The notes under the pieces: generated by a model
The model's database searches: none
Told to the model about the DNA's origin: nothing
What the model saw: only the letters and a program-made list of their open reading frames with translations
Translations under genes and position numbers: made by a program
Shown here: piece by piece, positions 1 through 9,766 of the stretch
How positions within the stretch are numbered: position 1 is the first letter of the stretch
Layout of the letters: every line of letters begins with the position of its first letter
Source: Desulfobulbus sp.
GTDB lineage: Bacteria > Desulfobacterota > Desulfobulbia > Desulfobulbales > Desulfobulbaceae
NCBI GenBank assembly: GCA_009780825.1
Contig: WQZH01000004.1
Span: 62,001 to 126,000 of the forward strand
Direction of reading: 5' to 3'
DNA length: 64,000 nucleotides

Positions 1-2272
1 CGGTGATCGATCCAGTCCCCTCGTGCAGGGGACGAACCCGGATCGCCTTGGTCGACAGGCTCTCCGCCGCCTGGCCGAAGGCCTGAAGCGTTCCCTGCAC
101 GTCGGCGCGGAGAATGACCCGTAGTTCTTTGATTTCGTGTTCCGCCATCTTCTCGAAGAGGTTGTCGAGCGAGACTTTGGAGACCGACGCCAGTTCGGTT
201 TCCCTTGCCTTGAGCTGCCGGGCGGATGCCACCGATTTGGCCATCTTCTCATCGGTGAGGACGATAAACTCGTCGCCGGCCTGGGGAACGCCGGAAAGCC
301 CCTGCACCTCGACCGGGATGGACGGGCCCGCTTCCTGGACCTGCTCGCCGCGCTCGTTGGTCAGCATCCGCACCTTACCGCTGTAGATACCGGCCACGAA
401 ATGGTCGCCGGGCCGCAGCGTTCCCTCCTGAACCAACATGGTGGCCACCGGACCCCGGCCTTTGTGCAGTTGCGCCTCGATGACCGTTCCCTTGGCACGG
501 CGGCCGGGATCGGCCCGTAATTCAAGAATTTCGGCCTGCAGCTGGATCGATTCCAGCAGTTCCTCGATGCCGATGCCCTTCTTGGCTGAGGTCTCGCAGT
601 AGATGGTGGTCCCGCCCCAGGCCTCGGGAATGAGGCCAAAATCGCTCAACTCCCGCCTGACCCGGTCAGGATCGGCATTATCCTTGTCGATCTTGTTAAT
701 CGCCACCACGAGAGAGACATCGGCTGCCTTGGCATGGGCGATAGCTTCCTTGGTCTGGTCCATGACACCGTCGTCAGCGGCCACGACCAACACCACGATA
801 TCGGTGACTTTCGCGCCCCGCGACCGCATTTCCGTGAAGGCGGCGTGGCCGGGAGTGTCAACGAACGTCAGGTCGCCCGAAGGGGCCTGCACGTGATAGG
901 CGCCGATGTGCTGGGTGATGCCGCCCGCCTCGCCTCTGGCCACATCGGTTTTACGGATGGCATCGAGAATCGATGTCTTGCCGTGATCGACATGGCCCAT
1001 GACGGTAACGACCGGCGGCCGGGGCCGCGCTTCGCCGCCCATTTCGTTTTCATGCTCCTGCAATGCTTCCAACTCCAATTCTTCAGTCATGGCCTGCTCG
1101 ACCTCGTAGCCAAAGTCGGCTGCCACCAGGGCGGCGGTATCGACATCCAAGGCTTGGTTGAGGGTGGTCAGCACTCCGAGCCGCATCAAAGCGGCAATCA
1201 CCTCGCTGGCCTTGATGCCCATCCGTTTGGCCAGATCGCCGACACTGATGGTGGCCACCACCTTGATCCGCCGCTTGATCGCCTTTGTTTCGGCCACCTG
1301 CGACGGCATCACGAGGTCTTTCTTGCCGCCTTCCCTCTTTTTCCTGCCCTTGCGGGGCCGCATGAATTCGAGATCACCATCCGGGACGAAATCGATCCGG
1401 CCTTTTCCCTTTTTCTGCCCTTTGGCAGCCTTTCTGCCGAGATCTTCATCCTCCGGCTGCACGGCGACTACCCGCTTGGATTTTTTCTTGGCCTTGTCAA
1501 CCCTCCCGGCCTCGTCCTTGACGGCGGGGATTTCAGCAGACACCTCGCCAGGCAGTGGACGCGACGACGGCCGGGCAGGCTTCTTCTGGACCGGTTTCAC
1601 CCGTTTTTCCGGGACAGGAATCACGACACGTCCCACTACCTTGGCCAACTGTTTCGGTTTTTTCGTTTCTTCTCCGCCGACTTCTTCAGGCTCAGCCGGC
1701 TGTTCCGGTTCAGCCTCCAGCAGGGTGGCTGCCTCTCCATTTTTTCCTTCGGCGGCCTCCGCAACTTCGGGACTGGTGGTCACAGGCTCGTCCACCGCCA
1801 CCTTCTGCGGGGCGGCAGCCACCTCTTCCTCTGCTCCGGCCTCCATCTCCTCTTGCGGCGATTTTTCCGTTTGCAGCGGCAAAGAAGCCTCTTCGGCTGG
1901 TTGTTGCACCGCATCAGAGAGCGTTTTTTCCTGCAACCGCGCCTCCAGAGCCTGAATCTCGGCTTCCAGAGCCAGCGCTTCGACCTCTTCCTGCTTCTTG
2001 GCCGCCTCTTCCTTATCGGCTTTTGAACGGCGCCGAACCACTGTTCTGGCCTTGGCGGAAGGCTCGGGCTTGTTTTTCAGTTCGATCCGCCCCGTTCCGG
2101 GCTCGGGAGATGCACCTCCCGTCAGCTTTCTGCGAATATCTGCGGCCATATCATCGTCAACGCTCGAACTGGGGCTGGCGACAGCATACCCCATGGCGAC
2201 CAGCTTATCGGCCAGCTCCTTGCTCTTAAGCCCGAACTCCTTGGCGAGATCGTAAATACGAACCTTGCTCAT
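1..2272 (-). CDS. infB: Translation initiation factor IF-2 (C-terminus runs off the window start)
   Basis: Minus-strand frame starts at 2272 ([24 protein letters not shown]...), typical IF-2 N-domain, then an Ala/Glu/Pro-rich linker and a G domain ([16 protein letters not shown] region). Followed by ylxR-nusA-rimP in the conserved order. Confidence 0.96.
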   Translation of the reverse strand, partial: MSKVRIYDLAKEFGLKSKELADKLVAMGYAVASPSSSVDDDMAADIRRKLTGGASPEPGTGRIELKNKPEPSAKARTVVRRRSKADKEEAAKKQEEVEALALEAEIQALEARLQEKTLSDAVQQPAEEASLPLQTEKSPQEEMEAGAEEEVAAAPQKVAVDEPVTTSPEVAEAAEGKNGEAATLLEAEPEQPAEPEEVGGEETKKPKQLAKVVGRVVIPVPEKRVKPVQKKPARPSSRPLPGEVSAEIPAVKDEAGRVDKAKKKSKRVVAVQPEDEDLGRKAAKGQKKGKGRIDFVPDGDLEFMRPRKGRKKREGGKKDLVMPSQVAETKAIKRRIKVVATISVGDLAKRMGIKASEVIAALMRLGVLTTLNQALDVDTAALVAADFGYEVEQAMTEELELEALQEHENEMGGEARPRPPVVTVMGHVDHGKTSILDAIRKTDVARGEAGGITQHIGAYHVQAPSGDLTFVDTPGHAAFTEMRSRGAKVTDIVVLVVAADDGVMDQTKEAIAHAKAADVSLVVAINKIDKDNADPDRVRRELSDFGLIPEAWGGTTIYCETSAKKGIGIEELLESIQLQAEILELRADPGRRAKGTVIEAQLHKGRGPVATMLVQEGTLRPGDHFVAGIYSGKVRMLTNERGEQVQEAGPSIPVEVQGLSGVPQAGDEFIVLTDEKMAKSVASARQLKARETELASVSKVSLDNLFEKMAEHEIKELRVILRADVQGTLQAFGQAAESLSTKAIRVRPLHEGTGSIT

Positions 2273-2309
2273 CAAACGCTCCCCTTCCTCTGTCCCTCGC
2301 CTAGCGCGA

Positions 2310-2516
2310 TCAATCCGCTTTCCGGATCATTTTGTTTTTTGCCAACCGTTCACGGCAGGTCGTGTGGTTGCAGCAATATATACCCCGACCACCCAGATCA
2401 CCATCTTGATCCCCGATCAACATGGTTGCAGCCACAACGAAACGCAGCATCTCAGATTTGGGTCTCTTGCGGCCGCAGCCCCGGCAGGTCCGCAGCGGGA
2501 CATGCCCTCGCCGCAT
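2310..2516 (-). CDS. YlxR/DUF448 family RNA-binding protein
   Basis: 68 aa with RTCRGCGRKRPKSEMLRFV...GRGIYCCNHTTCRERL, the DUF448 signature, between nusA and infB. Confidence 0.9.
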   Translation of the reverse strand: MRRGHVPLRTCRGCGRKRPKSEMLRFVVAATMLIGDQDGDLGGRGIYCCNHTTCRERLAKNKMIRKAD

Positions 2517-3859
2517 CAGGCTGGCCCTGGTTCCAATGCGCCGGAATCATCAGACGCCGCATTCTCTTCGGCAACGCCAACCGGCGCCGCAGCAGGTTCC
2601 GGCGGCTGCACCAAAGCGGCTTTCTCCTGCAGCGTCTTGGCTTTTCCCTCATCCAAGCGCGCCAAGGGCACCAATTTTTCAGTTTCCATCCCAGCCAACT
2701 GACCAGCCGTGGAGATCCCGGCGGCAAACAGCCGGTCAGCCAGCCCTTCATCCACCCCATCAATCTCAAGCAGACTGCGATAGCCGCTGTTTTCCAGATT
2801 GCCGTAACGGGTTTCGCTCTTGACGTCGATCTTCCAGTTCAACAACCGGGAGGCCAAGCGGACGTTCTGCCCCTGCCGGCCGATGGCCAGCGACAACTGA
2901 TCGTCGGGCACGACCACCAGCATGGTTTTTCTCTCGTCTTCGATGATCACCATCGACACCTCGGCCGGCGCCAGGGCATTGTACACATACTTGGCCGGAT
3001 CCGGACTCCAGGGCACGATGTCGATCCGCTCGCCTTGCAGTTCCTGCACCACATTCTGAACCCGCGACCCTTTGAGGCCGACGCAGGCGCCCACCGGATC
3101 CACATCCGATTCAATGGAAGAGACCGCTATCTTGGCCCGAAATCCCGGCTCCCTGCTGGCACCCATGATTTTAACGATACCCTCGGCGATTTCGGGAACT
3201 TCCACCTCGAACAGCTTGATCAGAAATTCGTTGCAGGTCCGGCTCAATATCAGCTGGGCATCGCGGAACTTGCCACTCTCCCTGACGTCACGACGCACCT
3301 CCTGCACATAGGCCCGGATACGGTCGCCCTGTTTGTACGACCGTTTCGGGATCTGACCCTCATTGGGCAGAATGGCGTCCGTGCGCCCCAGGTTGATGAC
3401 CATGTCGCCGCGCTCGAATCGCTGGACAATGCCGTTGACGATTGAGCCTTCACGGTCGCGGTACATCTCGTAGATGACATCGCGCTCAGCGTCGCGCATC
3501 CGATGGATGATAACCTGCTTGGCAGACTGGGCGGCGATACGGCCAAGGTCGGCAATATTGTCCAGCTTTTCCCCGAGGTCGTCATCTATCTCGGCCTCAG
3601 GATCGAGCCGCCGCGCCTCCTCCAGCGAGATTTCGGTTTCTTCATCGAGCACTTCATCCACCACCGTGCGATACTGAAACACTTCAACTTCGCCCAGGCT
3701 CTCGTTGAATTGAACCTCGATCTCCCTGCGATTGCCGAATTTTTTCCTGACAGCCGAGCGGACAGCCTCTTCGATGGCATCGATCAGCAAGGAGCGATCT
3801 ATACCCTTGTCCCGGCAGATCTGATCGACAATTCGTTTGAGATTTTCTATTCCAACCAT
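2516..3859 (-). CDS. nusA: Transcription termination/antitermination factor NusA
   Basis: [36 protein letters not shown]..., S1 and KH domains ([28 protein letters not shown]). ORF extends to 3880; ATG at 3859 preferred. Confidence 0.96.
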   Translation of the reverse strand: MVGIENLKRIVDQICRDKGIDRSLLIDAIEEAVRSAVRKKFGNRREIEVQFNESLGEVEVFQYRTVVDEVLDEETEISLEEARRLDPEAEIDDDLGEKLDNIADLGRIAAQSAKQVIIHRMRDAERDVIYEMYRDREGSIVNGIVQRFERGDMVINLGRTDAILPNEGQIPKRSYKQGDRIRAYVQEVRRDVRESGKFRDAQLILSRTCNEFLIKLFEVEVPEIAEGIVKIMGASREPGFRAKIAVSSIESDVDPVGACVGLKGSRVQNVVQELQGERIDIVPWSPDPAKYVYNALAPAEVSMVIIEDERKTMLVVVPDDQLSLAIGRQGQNVRLASRLLNWKIDVKSETRYGNLENSGYRSLLEIDGVDEGLADRLFAAGISTAGQLAGMETEKLVPLARLDEGKAKTLQEKAALVQPPEPAAAPVGVAEENAASDDSGALEPGPA

Positions 3860-3902
3860 GTTTGACTCCAGCTCAGGCAACCGTTTGCATATTCCTGCGA
3901 CG

Positions 3903-4496
3903 TTACAGCGTCAGGCGGGCCTTTGATATATTTTCCATGTCGACCCGGACGGTTTCCCCGTCCAGCGCCAACACCACAGCTTCCCCTTCCATCCCCTGCA
4001 AGGTCCCAATAAGCACCCGCTGTCCCGCCACAGGCTCCTTGAGCTTAATTCGGGCCAGCTTGCCGATGAAACGGACAAAATCTTCCCGTTTCTTGAGCGG
4101 CCGTTCCAATCCGGGCGAGGAAACCTCAAGATGATAGGCGTGATCGATCAGATCTTCCACCTCAAGATAGGCCCCGATCTCCCTGCTCACCGCCGCGCAA
4201 TCGTCAATGGCGACGCCGCCTTCCTTATCGATGAACAGGCGGAGTACCCAGCCGTGCCCTTCCCGGCGGAACTGGATCTCCACCAGTTCCATCCCCATAT
4301 CGGCCAGCAAGGGTTCGGCAAAGCTCCAAATTGTCGTGATCAATCGATCCGCCGAGTCTTCCACTGCATGCAACCGTTTTATTTCAACATATTCTGACCC
4401 GCACAGGCTGGTCAGCTCGACCTCATCGAATCCTCGCGAACACCGGAGCAAACAAATGCTCTCCCGGCGCTTGCAGCGACCATGCCGCGAAGACAC
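3903..4496 (-). CDS. rimP: Ribosome maturation factor RimP
   Basis: LLADMGMELVEIQFRREGHGWVLRLFIDKEGGVAIDDCAAVSREIGAYLEVEDLIDHAYHLEVSSPGLERPLKK is characteristic. The true start may be internal to the listed ORF. Confidence 0.92.
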   Translation of the reverse strand: MSSRHGRCKRRESICLLRCSRGFDEVELTSLCGSEYVEIKRLHAVEDSADRLITTIWSFAEPLLADMGMELVEIQFRREGHGWVLRLFIDKEGGVAIDDCAAVSREIGAYLEVEDLIDHAYHLEVSSPGLERPLKKREDFVRFIGKLARIKLKEPVAGQRVLIGTLQGMEGEAVVLALDGETVRVDMENISKARLTL

Positions 4497-4541
4497 CCAC
4501 TTCTACCCGTGCCGGCACTGCTCGCTGCCCAAGAAAAGGCA

Positions 4542-4567
4542 ATAAAAAAAGCGGGCAGAGCCCACTT
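4542..4567 (-). terminator. Rho-independent terminator downstream of tRNA-Gly
   Basis: Minus strand reads AGTGGGC-TCT-GCCCGCT followed by TTTTTTATT. Confidence 0.85.
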
Positions 4568-4642
4568 TCAATACACCGGCATTTCCGGGGCCGATCCCGG
4601 CAGGGATCAAGGCGACCGGTGGCACCGGGGCCAACTTCCATC

Positions 4643-4718
4643 TGGAGCGGGCAACGGGGTTCGAACCCGCGACCCCAAGCTTGGGAAGCTTGTGCTCTGC
4701 CAACTGAGCTACACCCGC
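4643..4718 (-). tRNA. tRNA-Gly (anticodon CCC), CCA end encoded
   Basis: GCGGGTG-TA-GCTC-AGTTGGCA-GAGC-A-CAAGC-TTCCCAA-GCTTG-GGGTC-GCGGG-TTCGAAC-CCCGT-TGCCCGC-TCCA folds as a full cloverleaf; anticodon CCC. Confidence 0.95.
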
Positions 4719-4920
4719 TCTGTCGTTTATGGAAATTTCGTTAATATAGAGCTTTGGCAAGCGCTTGTCAAGCGGCAACATGGCGACCAACAATGATTTC
4801 CCTGCCGTGCCGCCACCTGCACCGCAAGAACGATCACAGCTCCGAGAACCGTCACCTCGCCGAGAAACGGACGGAGAGGATCGCTTTACAGATATTAATT
4901 TTTAATGTATAATCGGTGTC

Positions 4921-7608
4921 ATGGATATTATCACCACCCATATCGGCGCCGACTTCGACAGTCTGGCCGCCATGGTCGCCGCCAAGCGACTCTACCCCGC
5001 CGCCGAACTCGTCTTCCCCGGATCGCAGGAAAAATCGGTCCGCGATTACCTGGCCCAAGAGTTTCGCAACATCTACGAATTCAAAAAGATCAAGCACATC
5101 AACCTGACCAAGGTGCGGCGGCTGATCGTGGTCGATACCCGGCAGGCGGTCCGGATCGGCAATCTAGCGGAATGTCTAAATAATCCAGGAATTGTCGTTC
5201 ATATCTACGACCACCATCCCGACACTCCGGATGACCTCCACGGCACCCTGGAAACCATTGCCCCCTTTGGGTCGACCGCCACGATCTTCACCCGCCTCTT
5301 CCAGGAACAAGGCATCATGCCCAGTGCTGACGAGCTCACCCTGATGGCGCTCGGCATCTACGAGGACACCGGCAGCTTCCTCCACTCTTCCACCCGCCCT
5401 GAGGATCTGGACGCAGCCTCGTGGCTGCTTGCCCACGGAGCCAACCTCGACATCGTCTCCCAGTTCATTTCCCGGGAGCTCTCCTCGGAGCAGATCAGCC
5501 TCATCAGCCAACTGCAGCAAGAAGCGCAATCCTATGTCATTTGCGGCGTGACCGTGGTGATCAGCACCCTGACCAGGGCCGACTATATCGGTGATTTCGC
5601 GGTCATCGTCCAACGGTTGATGATCATGGAGAATATCGATGTCCTCTTTGCCCTGCTTAATTTGGGCGAACGGACCTATCTCATTGCCCGCAGCCGTATC
5701 CCGGAGGTCAACGCCGGCACCATCGCCCGTGAGTTCGGGGGCGGCGGGCACGCGTCCGCCGCCTCAGCCACCATCCGCGACATGACGATCACCGAGGCTG
5801 AGGAGCGGCTGGTCGGGCTCATCCATCGCCACATCCGCCCCAAGGCGGTGGCCGGGGAACTCATGAGTTCGCCGGTGATCTCCGTCACCCCGGACGTCAG
5901 CATCGACCAGGCCAACCAACTGATGACCCGCTATAACGTCACCGTCCTGCCGGTGGTCCGGCGCAACGGCGACCAGGAAAACGACTCGCCGCCCATCGGC
6001 TTTTTGGGCATGATCTCCCGAATGGTGGCGGAAAAGGCCATTTTCCACAAACTGGGCAATCTGCCGGTGGCCGACTACATGACCACCGAAATTGCCACCA
6101 TTCCTGAAAGCGGCACTCTGGTCGACATCCAGCGGCTCATCATCGAGAACCACCAGCGGATCATCCCGGTGGTCCGGGACGAGGCGATCTTGGGCGTCAT
6201 CACCCGTACCGACCTGCTCAACCTGCTGGTCCACGATCCGGCCCATCTCTCCCCCGACCTGCTCCGCAGCGACGAGCGGCCCTCGGTGGAGCGGACCCGC
6301 AACCTGGCCAGCGCCATGACCCAGGTGCTGCCCCGGGACATCATCGTGCTGCTGCGCGAAATCGGAGAAACCGCTGCCGCGTTCGGCTGCAACGCCTATG
6401 TGGCCGGCGGCTTTGTCCGCGACCTGCTCCTCCATGTCAGAAATATCGACATCGATATCGTCGTCGAGGGCGACGGTGTCCGTTTTGCCAAGGCGCTGGC
6501 GGAGCAACGGCATGGCGTTGTCCATCCCCACGAGAAATTCGGGACCGCCACGGTGATCTTCCCGGATCAGAGCCGCGTCGACGTGGCCACGGCCCGGCTG
6601 GAATATTACGAACATCCGGCGGCCATGCCCACGGTGGAGCACAGCTCGATCAAACTTGATCTCCATCGCCGCGATTTCACCATCAACGCCATGGCCATTC
6701 ATCTCAACCCGCAGCAATTCGGCGTCCTGGTCGATTACTTCAACTGCCAGAACGACCTCAAGGAACGGCGCATTCAGGCGTTGCACAACTTAAGCTTTGT
6801 CGAGGACCCCACCCGTATTTTCAGGGCGATCCGCTTCGAGAGCCGGCTCGATTTCATCATCACCCGCCACACCGAAAAGCTGATCAAGAACGCGGTGCAG
6901 ATGAACCTGGTCGGCCAGGTCGAAGAACCCCGTTTCTTCCATGAACTCAAGCTGATCCTCTCCGAAGACGACCCGACTCCGATCCTGCGCCGGATGGGCT
7001 ATTTCAAACTCTTCCCCTTCCTCTGGCCGGATCTGCGCCCCAACCTCAAGATCGACCGCCGTTTCCTCCACATCCTCACCCAGGCGAACCAGACGATTTC
7101 CTGGTTCAAGCTGCTCTATCTGCCCGACAAACTGGAAACCTGGATGGTCTATCTGCTGGCGATCATGAGTCGGTCGCGCACCAAGGAGCTGATTGCCTTC
7201 TGCCATCGTTTTGGCCTGCCGCCCCGGCAACGGCGGAAGCTGATCGCCCAGAAGAACGAAGCCGATCGAATCGCCCTGGAGATGCAGAAGCGCTCCTTCC
7301 TCCGTCCCAGCGAGACCTACTGGCTCCTGCACGACTTCGATATCGAAGGCTTGCTGTATCTGATGACCATCGCCCGCAAGCGGTTCATCCAGCAGGCGGT
7401 CTCCCTGTTCGTCACCACCTTGCGCCGGGTGACGCCCCTGGTCGACGGCAACGAACTCAAGGCCATGGGATACATCCCTGGCCCCCAGTTTCGCGCCATC
7501 CGCAACCACCTCATCGAACTGCAACTCGACGGCGAAATCGCCGACCACGACCAAGCCCTGGACTTCATCCGCACCCACTACCCTGTCGACAGCCAGCCGC
7601 AGCGCTGA
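4921..7608 (+). CDS. DHH/DHHA1 phosphoesterase - tandem CBS - CCA-adding/poly(A) polymerase family fusion protein
   Basis: 895 aa: GADFDSLAAM and YDHHPD (DHH), FGGGGHASAAS (DHHA1), two CBS repeats, then nucleotidyltransferase head VAGGFVRDLLLHVRNIDIDIVVEGDG and RRDFTINAMA. Confidence 0.93.
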   Translation: MDIITTHIGADFDSLAAMVAAKRLYPAAELVFPGSQEKSVRDYLAQEFRNIYEFKKIKHINLTKVRRLIVVDTRQAVRIGNLAECLNNPGIVVHIYDHHPDTPDDLHGTLETIAPFGSTATIFTRLFQEQGIMPSADELTLMALGIYEDTGSFLHSSTRPEDLDAASWLLAHGANLDIVSQFISRELSSEQISLISQLQQEAQSYVICGVTVVISTLTRADYIGDFAVIVQRLMIMENIDVLFALLNLGERTYLIARSRIPEVNAGTIAREFGGGGHASAASATIRDMTITEAEERLVGLIHRHIRPKAVAGELMSSPVISVTPDVSIDQANQLMTRYNVTVLPVVRRNGDQENDSPPIGFLGMISRMVAEKAIFHKLGNLPVADYMTTEIATIPESGTLVDIQRLIIENHQRIIPVVRDEAILGVITRTDLLNLLVHDPAHLSPDLLRSDERPSVERTRNLASAMTQVLPRDIIVLLREIGETAAAFGCNAYVAGGFVRDLLLHVRNIDIDIVVEGDGVRFAKALAEQRHGVVHPHEKFGTATVIFPDQSRVDVATARLEYYEHPAAMPTVEHSSIKLDLHRRDFTINAMAIHLNPQQFGVLVDYFNCQNDLKERRIQALHNLSFVEDPTRIFRAIRFESRLDFIITRHTEKLIKNAVQMNLVGQVEEPRFFHELKLILSEDDPTPILRRMGYFKLFPFLWPDLRPNLKIDRRFLHILTQANQTISWFKLLYLPDKLETWMVYLLAIMSRSRTKELIAFCHRFGLPPRQRRKLIAQKNEADRIALEMQKRSFLRPSETYWLLHDFDIEGLLYLMTIARKRFIQQAVSLFVTTLRRVTPLVDGNELKAMGYIPGPQFRAIRNHLIELQLDGEIADHDQALDFIRTHYPVDSQPQR

Positions 7609-7722
7609 CCGCTGCCGCTCTTTTTTCCTCGCTTTTCCCCGAGTCCGCCTTATTTTCTCCCCCACGCATGCCCCAAGCACCATATCCGGGCACCAACCAA
7701 TCCCGTTTTACAGGAGTCCTGA

Positions 7723-8355
7723 TTGTCCATGGATTTTGATTTCAACACCCTCATCCGGCAATTGATCATCCAAGTGCCCCCGCTGCTGTTCGCCCTGACG
7801 GTGCATGAGCTGGCCCATGGTTACGTGGCTTGGCGCCTGGGCGACCCGACCGCGAAACACCTCGGCCGGTTGACCTTGAATCCGTTCAAGCACCTCGATC
7901 CCCTGGGCGTGCTGGCCTTCGTCATCATGAAAATCGGCTGGGCCAAGCCGGTGCCGGTGAACCCCCATTATTTCCGCAATCCGCAACGCGGCATGCTGCT
8001 GGTCGCCCTGGCCGGTCCGGCGGCCAACGTCGCCCTGGCCGTGGTCAGCGCGGCGCTCATCCATCTGTTCGTAGCCCTGCGGTTGCCCTTCTTCTTTCTC
8101 CAGCCAGTGGTGATCATGCTGGCGGCCAGCGTCTGGATCAACATCATGCTGGCGGCGTTCAACTGCATCCCCATCCCGCCGCTCGACGGCTCCAAAGTGC
8201 TGATGGGCCTGCTCCCCCCGTCCGCGGCCCGCAGCTTCGCCAAAATGGAACCCTTCGGTTTTCTCGTCCTGCTGGCCCTGTTCTACACCGGTGTGATCGG
8301 CTGGGTGCTCATGCCCATCATCCGTTTTTCCAACACCTTGTTGCTGCTGAAATAA
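7723..8355 (+). CDS. Site-2 protease family (peptidase M50) membrane metalloprotease
   Basis: LTVHELAHGYVAWRLGD (HExxH-type motif) and NCIPIPPLDGSKVL; hydrophobic. TTG start at 7723 or ATG at 7729. Confidence 0.9.
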   Translation: MSMDFDFNTLIRQLIIQVPPLLFALTVHELAHGYVAWRLGDPTAKHLGRLTLNPFKHLDPLGVLAFVIMKIGWAKPVPVNPHYFRNPQRGMLLVALAGPAANVALAVVSAALIHLFVALRLPFFFLQPVVIMLAASVWINIMLAAFNCIPIPPLDGSKVLMGLLPPSAARSFAKMEPFGFLVLLALFYTGVIGWVLMPIIRFSNTLLLLK

Positions 8356-8384
8356 AAAAGGCCCAGAATATTCCGGGCCCCGAG
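8356..8384 (-). terminator. Terminator-like hairpin between convergent genes
   Basis: GGCCC-aGAATATTCc-GGGCC inverted repeat flanked by AAAAAA on the plus strand (U-tract for the minus-strand fadL-like gene). Confidence 0.7.
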
Positions 8385-8410
8385 ATCTGTCCTTGGACAG
8401 CAGCGCAAGG

Positions 8411-9712
8411 TTAGAATTTGTAGCTGAACCCAACAGTCACGAGATGGGCAGCTTCATTCGAAAACTCTCCGACGGCATACTGGTTGTTGACGTGGCGGCT
8501 CTCTTTGTCGTCATACAAATACGCCGCGCCGATCTCCATATCCTCGTTGATTTTGTACCGGACGCCTATGGAATACAGGCGGGCATCCGCATCGGGCAAC
8601 TCGAAACTCAGCGTATTGTCCGGAGCGGGATTCTGATCAATGGCGAAGCCGGCCATGAGTATCCAATTGTTCTTAAAGTCGTAGGTCACGCCCAAACGCC
8701 AGGTATTGGTATCAGACCATGATTTTACCCTGGGATCACCGAATGCCCCCTGCATGACCGGATTGGTTAATGGGGACGAATAGGTGAAATCCAAAGAGTC
8801 GTAGGCCGACCAGTAGGTGCGATTATACCCGAGTTCCACGGTCAACTGATCAAAAAAGGTGTACGAAACCGCCACTGCCAGGACAGCCGGCAGGGGAATT
8901 TCGACCCCGGCGTCACCGTTGTACAGGCTTCCGGGGATTGCGACACCGCCGCCCAAGAACGGCGGGAGCAGGACGTCCGATGTCGACATATTGGCATGAC
9001 CACTGACACCCAGGTTAATTTTGGACCGATAAGTGACGCCGATGTTCATGTTGTCTATCGGCCGGATGCTCATCGCCAGATTGTAGCCGGCTTCCCAAGC
9101 GTTGCCGTCCATATACCTGCCGATCCTGGAACTGGAATTCAAGGTCCCCATGGGTGTCTCTGCCGTAACAGGAACGGTCCCGTTACTCATGACCTGCCCA
9201 TCGACATACACGGCCCGGACCCCGGCGGCCAGCGAGAACCGGTCACAGAACCGGTAGGACACCGTGGGGTTGAACTCAAAAACCTTGACCGCGAATTTTT
9301 CCGCGAATGTGGCCGGATAGGGGTCCCGCCACTCTTTCGCCAGCCCGCCCGGCGCGGTGATCGAGAAGCCGAACCGGAACTTGTTGTATTCCGGCGAGAC
9401 CGCGAACAAGGTGGGCATGAAAAAATTCTCGGTCTCGGCCGATCCGTTGTAGGCTACGGTGCGATCGTCCCTATACTTGACCGGCGTCAGGTTGATCCAG
9501 GTAGCATCCGCCTCCAGATGGGTGCGGTTCTCCAGCCAGGACATATTGGCGGGATTATAATACGCTGCATCGGCGCCCGGCGTGTAGGCCACATAGCTGC
9601 CGGCACGCGCTACCGAGTTCACTGACTGTTCCGGGATGCTATAGCCCGAGGCAAAGGCCGACCCCGTTGCCGTCAGCAAAATCAATCCCGCCATTCCCCA
9701 CGTTTTCGTCAT
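8411..9712 (-). CDS. OmpP1/FadL/TodX family outer membrane transporter
   Basis: ASGYSIPEQSVNSVARAGSYVAYTPGADAAYYNPANMSWL, the FadL-family N-terminal signature; C-terminal aromatic residue (SYKF). Confidence 0.92.
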   Translation of the reverse strand: MTKTWGMAGLILLTATGSAFASGYSIPEQSVNSVARAGSYVAYTPGADAAYYNPANMSWLENRTHLEADATWINLTPVKYRDDRTVAYNGSAETENFFMPTLFAVSPEYNKFRFGFSITAPGGLAKEWRDPYPATFAEKFAVKVFEFNPTVSYRFCDRFSLAAGVRAVYVDGQVMSNGTVPVTAETPMGTLNSSSRIGRYMDGNAWEAGYNLAMSIRPIDNMNIGVTYRSKINLGVSGHANMSTSDVLLPPFLGGGVAIPGSLYNGDAGVEIPLPAVLAVAVSYTFFDQLTVELGYNRTYWSAYDSLDFTYSSPLTNPVMQGAFGDPRVKSWSDTNTWRLGVTYDFKNNWILMAGFAIDQNPAPDNTLSFELPDADARLYSIGVRYKINEDMEIGAAYLYDDKESRHVNNQYAVGEFSNEAAHLVTVGFSYKF

Positions 9713-9766
9713 GTACGTCTCCCTTTCTTTTCTTGTTGTTGGTTGATGGTTGATGGTGTGGCTTGG

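Noticed and set aside
734-2026. 430-aa plus-strand ORF
   Set aside because: Antisense to the infB N-terminal linker; composition is a GC-rich shadow frame ([20 protein letters not shown]), while infB is unambiguous on the other strand.
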